A stretch of DNA of 15,695 bases from Bacillota bacterium (lineage in GTDB: Bacteria; Bacillota_I; Bacilli_A; Acholeplasmatales; UBA5453). The stretch's first letter is position 1; every line of letters starts with the position of its first letter. The position numbers were made by a program, and so were the translations under genes. The stretch covers positions 1 to 15,695 of the forward strand of contig JAEZHT010000066.1 in the NCBI GenBank assembly GCA_023436805.1, in the 5' to 3' direction. Of the stretch, positions 1 to 6,449 are shown piece after piece. The notes below the pieces were generated by a model. That model was not told where the DNA came from. It was given only the letters and a program-made list of their open reading frames with translations, and did not search any database.

Positions 1-398
1 CTGTAATTGATTATGTTCAAGCCCATGACATCAAAGATTTACCAGTGGGCAACCATGTCATCCATGAAAATGTCCGTTTGATTCGTGAAGATTACGTACC
101 CAAACCATTGATGCAATGCTATTTTGAATCGCACCAAGTGTATGGTGATATTCAACTTGTCTTAGAAGGCACAGAAATCTTCGGTTATCTTGAAGCTGAT
201 GACCTCAAATTTCAAGTCACCGAAGCTTATAGCCCTGAAAAAGATGTCAAAAAGGGGCAATCCCTGGGCTATTTTTCAACCATATTGTTGACCAAAGGTA
301 TGTTCGCGATGGTTTTTAAAGATGAACTACACATGCCGAAGTTGTCCAATGGGACACAGGATATGGTCAAAAAAGCCGTATTTAAAGTGAAATTATAA
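1..398 (+). CDS. YhcH/YjgK/YiaL (DUF386, EbgC-like) family protein, 5'-truncated by window
   Basis: The reading frame is open from base 3 (the window starts inside a codon) to a TAA stop at 396-398. An internal GTG at 45 could start a protein, but homology continues upstream of it, so the gene begins outside the window. About 132 residues are visible, against roughly 150 for the family. Family marks: a Glu-Ser-His-x4-Asp-Ile-Gln segment (the usual E-x-H-x4-D-x-Q metal/ligand strand), then G-T-E, a central beta-rich cupin-like part, and a D-E-L-H-M-P segment near the C-terminus matching the conserved His-x-Pro. Members include E. coli YhcH/NanQ, YiaL and EbgC. NanQ has been reported to act as a sugar-acid anomerase, speeding ring opening. 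Next to kdgK, kduI and kduD, a role in presenting the open-chain or correct anomer of a uronate intermediate is plausible, but that is inference. The downstream kinase start lies 10 bases after the stop, so they are co-transcribed. Confidence 0.85.
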   Translation, partial: VIDYVQAHDIKDLPVGNHVIHENVRLIREDYVPKPLMQCYFESHQVYGDIQLVLEGTEIFGYLEADDLKFQVTEAYSPEKDVKKGQSLGYFSTILLTKGMFAMVFKDELHMPKLSNGTQDMVKKAVFKVKL

Positions 399-408
399 GG
401 AGAAACCA

Positions 409-1425
409 ATGAAAATTGTTACATTAGGAGAAATCATGTTACGTTTATCCCCTGCGGATAAAAATCGCTTTGTTCAAGCGGATGGTTTCGATGTGGTTTA
501 CGGCGGTGGTGAAGCCAACGTCGCGGTATCTTTGGCTAATTATGGTCACGATGCTTATTTTGTTTCCAAATTGCCTAAACATGAAATTGGGCAAGCCGCG
601 GTCAATTCATTGAGAAAATTTGGCGTTCATACCGACCACATCTTACGTGGTGGGGAACGCATTGGCATATATTATTTAGAACATGGCGCATCGATGCGTC
701 CATCAAAAGTCATTTATGACAGAGCGGACAGTGCCATCGCCTTGGCAAAACCAGAAGAATTCAATTGGGATGACATTTACAAAGATGCCCAATGGTTCCA
801 TTTTTCAGGAATTACGCCAGCCATTTCAGAAAATGGCGCAGCCATCACCAAAGCGGCGTGTATCGCAGCAAAAAAACATGGTGTGACTGTTTCATGTGAC
901 CTCAATTATCGCAAGAAATTGTGGACCCCTGAACAAGCTCAAAAAGTCATGAGAGACCTCATGCAATATGTCGATGTATGCATTGGTAATGAAGAAGATG
1001 CAGAGTTGACATTGGGATTCAAACCTGGTGGCGACGTCACCAAAGGTGAACTTGACCACCAAGGGTATGAACGCATTTTCAAAGAAATGTTGGACACCTT
1101 TAAGTTTAAATATGTTGCAACCACATTGAGAGAGTCACATTCAGCTTCTGACAATGGTTGGAGTGCACTCATTTATAATGGAAAAGAGTTTTATTACTCC
1201 AAGTCTTATGACATTCGCATCGTCGACCGTGTTGGTGGTGGGGATTCATTCTCAGGTGGCTTGATCCATGGTTTACTAACCAAGAAAACACAAGGGGAAG
1301 CATTGGAATTTGCAGTAGCAGCCAGTGCCCTCAAACACACCATCTTTGGTGATTACAACTTAGTGGATGAAAAAGAAGTTGAAACATTGGCTAAAGGAGA
1401 CGCTTCAGGCCGTGTTCAACGCTAA
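409..1425 (+). CDS. kdgK: 2-keto-3-deoxygluconate kinase (PfkB/ribokinase family)
   Basis: Predicted to phosphorylate 2-keto-3-deoxygluconate (KDG) with ATP to KDPG in the cytoplasm, the step after KduD. The 338-residue product has the PfkB layout. An N-terminal GEIMLRLSP strand is followed by the substrate-side YGGGEANVA motif (residues 31-39), and the C-terminal ATP/anion-hole motif reads DRVGGGDSFSGG (273-284), with Asp279 as the expected catalytic base. The usual GAGD appears as GGGD, common in KDG kinases. The length matches the family. ATG at 409 follows AAGGAGA with good spacing. A fructokinase or other PfkB sugar kinase is possible from sequence alone. The neighbours kduI and kduD make KDG the likely substrate. 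Confidence 0.9.
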   Translation: MKIVTLGEIMLRLSPADKNRFVQADGFDVVYGGGEANVAVSLANYGHDAYFVSKLPKHEIGQAAVNSLRKFGVHTDHILRGGERIGIYYLEHGASMRPSKVIYDRADSAIALAKPEEFNWDDIYKDAQWFHFSGITPAISENGAAITKAACIAAKKHGVTVSCDLNYRKKLWTPEQAQKVMRDLMQYVDVCIGNEEDAELTLGFKPGGDVTKGELDHQGYERIFKEMLDTFKFKYVATTLRESHSASDNGWSALIYNGKEFYYSKSYDIRIVDRVGGGDSFSGGLIHGLLTKKTQGEALEFAVAASALKHTIFGDYNLVDEKEVETLAKGDASGRVQR

Positions 1426-1449
1426 ATAATAGCGAAAGAAGGCATTATT

Positions 1450-2169
1450 ATGAAAGACAACCGTTCAGTAAACCGCATTTTGGCTATACTAGAATTGATT
1501 TCCAAAAATCCAGATGGATTGACTTTAGGTGAAATTTATCGTGAACTCGATATGCCTAAAGCCACCGCTTATGATTTTTTACAAACATTGTATAAAGCGG
1601 ATGCCATCTATTACAAAGACCCATTCAGAAAGACATACGTCATTGGGTCTAAAATGTATGCCATTGGTTCGGTTTATACCAAAAACTCCAATTTTATTAC
1701 CACATCTGCGCCGCTTTTAAAGCAGTTTTCCGACGAATTTGGCTGCAATGCATTCGCAACCAAACGCATCAATGGGGATAAAATTGTGTTTGTTCATGCG
1801 TATCAATCGCCACAAAGTCAAATTGTTTCGCATGTTGAAGTGGGACAAATTTATACCAGTTTTGCCGATAATTTCATCGGTGAATGTTACGCTGCTTTCG
1901 ATAAGAAAATTGAAGGTTTGGTACGTATTGAAGAACCACGCAAGAAGGAAATTATCAGCAAAGGCTACACTTGCGAATTGGGTGGCGAACTCAATCACGT
2001 CATGAATATCGCTATACCAGTGTATAACTTTGAAAACCGCGTTTGTGGCGTGGTTGCGGTATCCAGATTACACACATCGATGGACGATACCCAAAGTATT
2101 GCTAAACAATTCAAAGAAGTCGGCAAACAAATCTCTCGTCGCTTAGGCTACTTAGGAGATATCTTGTAA
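1450..2169 (+). CDS. IclR-family transcriptional regulator, probable local uronate regulator (KdgR-like)
   Basis: This is a 239-residue DNA-binding regulator with the two-domain IclR architecture. An N-terminal winged helix-turn-helix (about residues 5-65) contains SVNRILAILELI, then LTLGEIYREL and the recognition-helix segment MPKATAYDFLQTL. A C-terminal effector domain (about 75-235) carries the late I-A-I-P-V-Y and V-C-G-V-V-A-V-S strands typical of the family. IclR proteins such as KdgR sense KDG or related hexuronate intermediates, so autoregulation of this operon is likely, though the operator would be upstream of the window. It sits between kdgK (24-base gap) and the TIM-barrel gene, whose ATG overlaps its TAA by one base (TAATG at 2167-2171). 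The RBS is GAAAGAAGG upstream of 1450. Confidence 0.85.
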   Translation: MKDNRSVNRILAILELISKNPDGLTLGEIYRELDMPKATAYDFLQTLYKADAIYYKDPFRKTYVIGSKMYAIGSVYTKNSNFITTSAPLLKQFSDEFGCNAFATKRINGDKIVFVHAYQSPQSQIVSHVEVGQIYTSFADNFIGECYAAFDKKIEGLVRIEEPRKKEIISKGYTCELGGELNHVMNIAIPVYNFENRVCGVVAVSRLHTSMDDTQSIAKQFKEVGKQISRRLGYLGDIL

Positions 2170-2993
2170 TGAAAATCGGGATTCGAGCACATGATATGGG
2201 TAAGATGGATGCAAAATCACTGTTTCAAAGTGCTCAATCGTTTGGTTTTGATGGGGTTCAATTGGTCGTTAATAAAGCCTTAATCCCTGAACCACCACTC
2301 ACCGAAGACGCATTTAAAACCATAGCCACACATCAAGGACCCGTGGCGGTTTTATTATTGGGTAGTTATTTTAATCCCATCCATAGCAATCAAGACAAAG
2401 TACAAGCAGGGGTAGTTCGATTCCAAAAACAATTGGAACTCGCACATATCCTCCATACAGAATATGTCGCTTCAGAGACAGGTTCATATAATGATGATCA
2501 GTGGACATACCACGAACAAAACCATACGAAAACAGCCTACGAACAGGCTCTATCCGTCTTTAAACCAATCGTTGAAACCGCAGAACGCGTCGATAAAACT
2601 GTACTGATTGAAGCGGCGTATGGTCACGTCATTTTTTCACCCCACGCATTAAAGCGATTTGTGCATGATTTAAACAGTAAACATGTTAAAGTCATCATTG
2701 ATTTATTTAACTTACTCAATACACGAAACCATCGACAACATGAGCAAATCTTACAAGAAGCGTTGCACCTGTTGAAAGATGAGATTACGGTATTCCATTT
2801 AAAAAACTATCAACTCAAAGAAGGTAAACTGGTTCAAGTTGGGCTCAACAAAGGGCTATTCGATTATGAACGGTTATTACCAATGATGCTTCAAAGCAAC
2901 CCGGATGCCTATTACATATTTGAGGGAATCACCGGCGAAGATATCGCAGAAAGTTTCGCTTTTATTCAAAAAATAAAGGAGGTTCAACCATGA
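2169..2993 (+). CDS. Sugar phosphate isomerase/epimerase-like TIM barrel protein
   Basis: This 274-residue protein resembles the xylose-isomerase-like (AP endonuclease family 2) TIM barrel superfamily. The N-terminal strand MKIGIRAHD and the FGFDGVQLV repeat fit the barrel start. Four probable metal ligands sit at strand ends: Glu148 in VLIEAA, Asp178 in VIIDLFN, His210 in VFHLKN and Glu252 in YIFEGITG. This Glu-Asp-His-Glu quartet is typical of metal-dependent ketose epimerases and isomerases. No exact substrate can be read from the sequence. Its place between the regulator and kduI argues for a uronate or ketonate intermediate, such as an epimerisation feeding another hexuronate into the route. 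Translation is coupled on both sides: its ATG overlaps the previous stop, and its TGA overlaps the kduI ATG (ATGA at 2990-2993). Confidence 0.75.
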   Translation: MKIGIRAHDMGKMDAKSLFQSAQSFGFDGVQLVVNKALIPEPPLTEDAFKTIATHQGPVAVLLLGSYFNPIHSNQDKVQAGVVRFQKQLELAHILHTEYVASETGSYNDDQWTYHEQNHTKTAYEQALSVFKPIVETAERVDKTVLIEAAYGHVIFSPHALKRFVHDLNSKHVKVIIDLFNLLNTRNHRQHEQILQEALHLLKDEITVFHLKNYQLKEGKLVQVGLNKGLFDYERLLPMMLQSNPDAYYIFEGITGEDIAESFAFIQKIKEVQP

Positions 2994-3826
2994 AATTCAA
3001 TGTTCGTTATTCAACCAGTCCAGAAGATTCAAAACACTATGACACGGCAAAATTGAGACAAACGTATTTGATTGAAGAGGTATTTGTCGAAGACGACATC
3101 GCCTTAACATATTCTCACTTTGATCGAATCATTGCAGGGGGAGTATACCCCGTGAATCAAGCGTTGAGCTTAGATGCACCCAAAGAGGTGGCAAGCGACT
3201 ATTTCCTACAACGCAGAGAACTTGGCGTCATCAATATTGGTGGTGAGGGCTACATCATCTATGATGGTTTTAGACAACCCATGGCACACAAGGATGGTTT
3301 ATATTTGGGCAGAGGGGTAAAATCGATTGAATTTGGTTCTTTAGATCCTAAAAATCCAGCGAAATTTTACATTAACTCCAGTCCAGCACACAAAACCTAT
3401 CCAAACAAACATATCCCATTTTCAATTACTAACCCAAGGGCTGTCGGTGCGGAATCTACCATGAACAAGCGTGTGATATATCAATATCTACACCCGGCCA
3501 TCTTAGAGACCTGCCAACTTCAAATGGGCTTAACAGAACTCGCATTAGGGTCATCTTGGAATACAATGCCTTGTCATACGCATGAACGTCGTATGGAAGT
3601 GTATTTCTATTTCAATTTACCTGCAGAACATCGCGTTTTCCATATGATGGGTAGACCCGATGAAACCAGACATATTGTCATGGCCAATGAACAAGCCGTG
3701 ATTTCACCAAGCTGGAGCATCCATGCCGGTGTCGCAACCACCAATTACACGTTTATTTGGGGTATGTGCGGTGAAAATCAAGCGTACGATGACATGGATT
3801 TTATCCAAACCAAAGACTTAAAATAA
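2990..3826 (+). CDS. kduI: 5-keto-4-deoxyuronate isomerase (4-deoxy-L-threo-5-hexosulose-uronate ketol-isomerase)
   Basis: Converts 5-keto-4-deoxyuronate (4-deoxy-L-threo-5-hexosulose uronate), formed from the unsaturated uronic acid released by pectin or glycosaminoglycan lyases, to 3-deoxy-D-glycero-2,5-hexodiulosonate. The 278-residue product matches the family's length. The zinc site of the bicupin is visible: His196 and His198 in PCHTHERRMEVY, Glu203 in the same segment, and His245 in SIHAG, at the same numbering as in E. coli KduI. Other family marks are VINIGGEGYI, the FGSLDPKNPAKFY stretch and IWGMCGENQAYDDMD near the end. ATG at 2990 overlaps the previous TGA stop and follows a strong AAAGGAGG at 2975-2982. 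It is followed 12 bases later by kduD, the next enzyme. Confidence 0.97.
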   Translation: MKFNVRYSTSPEDSKHYDTAKLRQTYLIEEVFVEDDIALTYSHFDRIIAGGVYPVNQALSLDAPKEVASDYFLQRRELGVINIGGEGYIIYDGFRQPMAHKDGLYLGRGVKSIEFGSLDPKNPAKFYINSSPAHKTYPNKHIPFSITNPRAVGAESTMNKRVIYQYLHPAILETCQLQMGLTELALGSSWNTMPCHTHERRMEVYFYFNLPAEHRVFHMMGRPDETRHIVMANEQAVISPSWSIHAGVATTNYTFIWGMCGENQAYDDMDFIQTKDLK

Positions 3827-3838
3827 AGGAGAAAAATG

Positions 3839-4609
3839 ATGGGAATCTTAGATCAATTTAGTTTAAAAGGCAAAGTCGCAATCGTGACTGGTGCATCCAC
3901 AGGGTTAGGCCAAGGCATGTGCTTAGGTTTGGCTGATGCAGGTGCAGATGTGGTAGGCGTCGATTATGTCGATATGCCTGAAACCAAAGCCCAAGTAGAA
4001 GCATTGGGCAAACGTTTTTATGGGATTAAAAAAGACTTAATCAACTCAAAACAAGCCGATTTGGTGGCTTTGGTTGAAGAAGCAGTCAAAGCATTTGGTC
4101 ATGTCGATATCTTAGTGAATAATGCCGGCATCATCAAGCGTCAAGATGCCCTTGAGTTTTCTGAACAAAACTGGGACGATGTCATGAACATCAACTCAAG
4201 AACGGTATTTTTCTTATCTCAAGCGTGTGCAAATCAATTTGTGAAGCAACAAAGCGGTGGAAAAATCATTTCGGTCGCATCGATGTTAGCTTATCAAGGT
4301 GGCATCCGTGTACCTTCTTATACTGCATCTAAATCTGCAGTTAAAGGCATCACCATGGCGATGGCCAATGAGTGGGCAAAATACAACATCAACGTCAACG
4401 CGATCGCCCCTGGGTATATGGCAACCAACAATACCAAGCAATTGCGTGATGATGAGACCAGAGCGGGTCAAATCTTAGAAAGAATTCCAGCAGGTCGTTG
4501 GGGATTACCAAGCGACATGATGGGTGCCATTGTCTTTTTGGCCTCTGAAGCATCTTCATACATCAACGGCTTTACACTCGCCGTCGATGGTGGTTGGTTA
4601 GCACGATAA
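3839..4609 (+). CDS. kduD: 2-dehydro-3-deoxy-D-gluconate 5-dehydrogenase (2-deoxy-D-gluconate 3-dehydrogenase), SDR family
   Basis: Reduces 3-deoxy-D-glycero-2,5-hexodiulosonate, the KduI product, to 2-keto-3-deoxygluconate with NAD(P)H. It is a classical short-chain dehydrogenase. Features, numbered from the ATG chosen here: TGASTGLGQG nucleotide loop (about 17-26), NNAG (94-97), catalytic Ser148, Tyr161 and Lys165 (Y-T-A-S-K), then INVNAIAPGYMATNNT and a VDGGWLAR C-terminus as in E. coli KduD. Two ATGs stand in tandem at 3836 and 3839. The second is preferred because it lies 7 bases from GGAG (3828-3831) instead of 4, and because the family begins with Met-(Gly)-Ile-Leu. It is the last gene of the uronate operon, with a terminator immediately after. 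Confidence 0.95.
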   Translation: MGILDQFSLKGKVAIVTGASTGLGQGMCLGLADAGADVVGVDYVDMPETKAQVEALGKRFYGIKKDLINSKQADLVALVEEAVKAFGHVDILVNNAGIIKRQDALEFSEQNWDDVMNINSRTVFFLSQACANQFVKQQSGGKIISVASMLAYQGGIRVPSYTASKSAVKGITMAMANEWAKYNINVNAIAPGYMATNNTKQLRDDETRAGQILERIPAGRWGLPSDMMGAIVFLASEASSYINGFTLAVDGGWLAR

Positions 4610-4610
4610 T

Positions 4611-4640
4611 ACAAATGGAACCTTCGGGTTCCTTTTTTGT
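4611..4640 (+). terminator. Intrinsic terminator of the uronate operon (UUCG tetraloop)
   Basis: Stem GGAACC (4617-4622) pairs with GGTTCC (4627-4632) around a TTCG loop, followed by six T (4633-4638). ACAAA upstream and TTTGT downstream can extend the stem with an internal mismatch. The hairpin starts directly after kduD and separates it from the next promoter. Confidence 0.92.
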
Positions 4641-4668
4641 TGAAATATTCAAATGAAAGTTCTATAAT
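4640..4668 (+). promoter_or_regulatory. Sigma-A-type promoter for the pantothenate uptake/kinase operon
   Basis: The -35 box TTGAAA is at 4640-4645 and the -10 box TATAAT at 4663-4668, with a 17-base spacer. This is a near-consensus promoter, with transcription expected to start near 4675. The -35 box begins in the last bases of the preceding terminator. The mRNA leader would be about 40 bases long and ends in AAAAAGGAG before the ATG at 4714. Confidence 0.85.
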
Positions 4669-4713
4669 AAGGATGTACTTATGGGACCCATCGTGGCCTA
4701 AAAAGGAGAAAAT

Positions 4714-5643
4714 ATGAGAGATAAAAGACTGTTTCAACTCACACTGACAGCCGTGTTTGTGACGATTATTTTGACCATGTCATTATTACCACAAATCGGT
4801 TTCATCACCGTGATGCCAGGGGTATCTGTTACCTTAGTGCACATCCCAGTGATCGTTGGTGTTTTTTTAGTGGATCGACGTAACGCGATCATCTTAGGAT
4901 TTTTCATGGGATTGGGGTCAATGATTGCTTCCTATATATATGGCACAACCGCATTTGACTTAGCGTTCCAATTGCCATGGATTTCGATTTTACCAAGAAT
5001 GCTGTTCGCTTGGGCAGCGTTTGAAGTGGTTCAACTCTTTAAAAAGATTGAAACCGTTAAATTGGGTAAAGTCATTTTATTTGGGGTCGTATCTGTGGTG
5101 ACTGTATTCGCCTTATTCTATGGTTCTAAAGCCATTGTAACTGCGAATGCTTGGTCAGAATACAACACCAAACAAGCACAAGTATATACTTTACGTGCCG
5201 AAGCCGACAGCATCGAAGAAGACCAACCTGTGGAAGCCCTCGCGAAACGCGCAGAAGCTTTGGTCATTGAACTCAGTTTACCAGGCTTGGCAGATGAAGC
5301 AACCGAGAGAGAAGCGCGTATAGGCGGCATTGTCACACCAATCGTATTGTTCTTAACGGTAGCTTTCTTAGTAGCTTATTATTGGTTTATTGAAAAACAC
5401 CAAGGTAGTTATGTATTCATCCCGTCGTCATTCATTTTAGCCACCGTCATCCATACTGTTTTGGTTTTATCGGTGGTTGCGATATTCAAACCGGTCATCT
5501 TCAGTGCAGGTTTCACCGATGTCATTTCAATCATCTACGGCATCGCGATGACCAATGGACTCATGGAAGCACTCGCTGCAGTCTTAGTTGGAACACCAAT
5601 CATTGTCGGTATTCTCAACTATGCTAGAAAGGAACTCGTATGA
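4714..5643 (+). CDS. ECF transporter S component, putative pantothenate-specific (PanT-like), with an inserted extracytoplasmic domain
   Basis: A polytopic membrane protein of 309 residues. Residues 1-110 look like the first part of an ECF substrate-binding component: TM1 about 8-30, the glycine/proline-rich GFITVMPGVSVTLVHIPVIVG segment, a GFFMGLGSMIASY helix and a P-R-x-L-F-A-W helix. The last part (about 235-305), with VIHTVLVLSVVAIF and NGLMEALAAVLVGTPIIVG, resembles the closing two helices. Between them lies an extra TM (about 118-137), a hydrophilic, acidic, helix-prone stretch of about 68 residues (138-205), and another TM (206-225). S components are normally about 180-220 residues, so this is an enlarged member. 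Pantothenate is inferred from coaX, which overlaps its stop codon (ATGA at 5640-5643). The ECF energising module (EcfA/A'/T) is not in the window. A different S-component substrate is possible. Confidence 0.75.
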   Translation: MRDKRLFQLTLTAVFVTIILTMSLLPQIGFITVMPGVSVTLVHIPVIVGVFLVDRRNAIILGFFMGLGSMIASYIYGTTAFDLAFQLPWISILPRMLFAWAAFEVVQLFKKIETVKLGKVILFGVVSVVTVFALFYGSKAIVTANAWSEYNTKQAQVYTLRAEADSIEEDQPVEALAKRAEALVIELSLPGLADEATEREARIGGIVTPIVLFLTVAFLVAYYWFIEKHQGSYVFIPSSFILATVIHTVLVLSVVAIFKPVIFSAGFTDVISIIYGIAMTNGLMEALAAVLVGTPIIVGILNYARKELV

Positions 5644-6380
5644 TTTTACTGATTGATGTTGGGAACACCGAAGTCAAAATTGGTGTCACTTTTGGTGGAA
5701 AAATTGAACAAAAATTTCGCTTAACCACAGACAGGAACTTATCTGCCGATGCCTATTATCTTTTAATTCACCCGTTCATTAAAAATGAGCCGATTGAAAA
5801 AGTTGCTATCGCGTCTGTTGTACCGCCTGTGACCAAGGCTTTGAAAGAGCTTTTCGTGAAATATTATCAAATCCAACCCCTCGTGATTGGACCCGGCATC
5901 AAAACAGGGATCAACGTGAAAACCGATTACCCTAAAGAAGTTGGTGCAGACCTCATCTGTGCGGTTGCAGGGGCGAGAAACGAACCGACACCGGTTCTGA
6001 TTGTGGATTTAGGTACTGCAACCAAATACATCTACATGGAAAAAGCGACCATCAAAGGCGTCATCATCACCCCTGGGGTTATGATTTCGATGCGTGCGAT
6101 GGTATCGAATACCGCTTTACTACCAGAATTTGACCTAGAAGTACCGAATAAAGTATTGGGTACGAATACGATTGCTTGTATGCAATCGGGGGTTACTTAC
6201 GGGGTAGCTGCTCAAGTCGATGGGTTGATTGACCGCATTCGAAAAGAAGTTTTGGTAAACTTCAAAGTCATCATGACTGGCGGGTTATCTGAAATCATCA
6301 AACCACTCTGTTACACAGAAGTTGAACGTGATGAACATTTGGTCCTCCGCGGATTACTCGATATATTATTAAAAAATTAA
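5640..6380 (+). CDS. coaX: Type III pantothenate kinase
   Basis: Catalyses ATP-dependent phosphorylation of pantothenate, the first step of CoA synthesis. The 246-residue product has the three PanK-III phosphate and substrate motifs of the ASKHA fold: DVGNTEVKIG (6-15), with Asp6 for metal/phosphate; KEVGADLICAVAGA (99-112), carrying the catalytic Asp104; and DLGTATK (123-129). ITPGVMIS, the NTALLP loop and the late MTGG motif (212-215) also fit. The second motif is GADL where many members have GxDR, so the arginine is replaced by Leu105. The start ATG overlaps the transporter TGA stop, which points to translational coupling of uptake and intracellular trapping. A terminator follows directly. 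Confidence 0.93.
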   Translation: MILLIDVGNTEVKIGVTFGGKIEQKFRLTTDRNLSADAYYLLIHPFIKNEPIEKVAIASVVPPVTKALKELFVKYYQIQPLVIGPGIKTGINVKTDYPKEVGADLICAVAGARNEPTPVLIVDLGTATKYIYMEKATIKGVIITPGVMISMRAMVSNTALLPEFDLEVPNKVLGTNTIACMQSGVTYGVAAQVDGLIDRIRKEVLVNFKVIMTGGLSEIIKPLCYTEVERDEHLVLRGLLDILLKN

Positions 6381-6399
6381 CAGCTTCGGCTGTTTTTTT
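6379..6399 (+). terminator. Intrinsic terminator after coaX (UUCG tetraloop)
   Basis: AACAGC (6379-6384) pairs with GCTGTT (6389-6394) around a TTCG loop, followed by a T run to 6399. The 5' arm overlaps the coaX TAA stop codon. Confidence 0.9.
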
Positions 6400-6428
6400 G
6401 TTAAAATAAAGCGGTTATCGTTTATAAT
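6400..6428 (+). promoter_or_regulatory. Probable promoter for the phosphoglucomutase gene
   Basis: A perfect -10 TATAAT is at 6423-6428. The -35 is weak: GTTAAA at 6400-6405 gives a 17-base spacer, while TTGTTA at 6398-6403 gives 19. The position just downstream of a terminator and upstream of a strong RBS supports a promoter here. Confidence 0.55.
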
Positions 6429-6449
6429 ATTCACATGAGGAGGGATAGC

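Noticed and set aside
4681..4701. Six-codon leader ORF (Met-Gly-Pro-Ile-Val-Ala) and the ATGGGACCCAT palindrome upstream of the S component gene
   Set aside because: The expected transcription start near 4675 would leave no room for its AAGGA ribosome site. The palindrome has a one-base centre and cannot fold as a hairpin. No terminator or riboswitch structure follows.
6435..6449. ATG at 6435 as the start of the phosphohexomutase
   Set aside because: The strong GAGGAGGG site begins within and after it and would encode Arg-Arg. The ATG at 6450 is correctly spaced and gives the family N-terminus.
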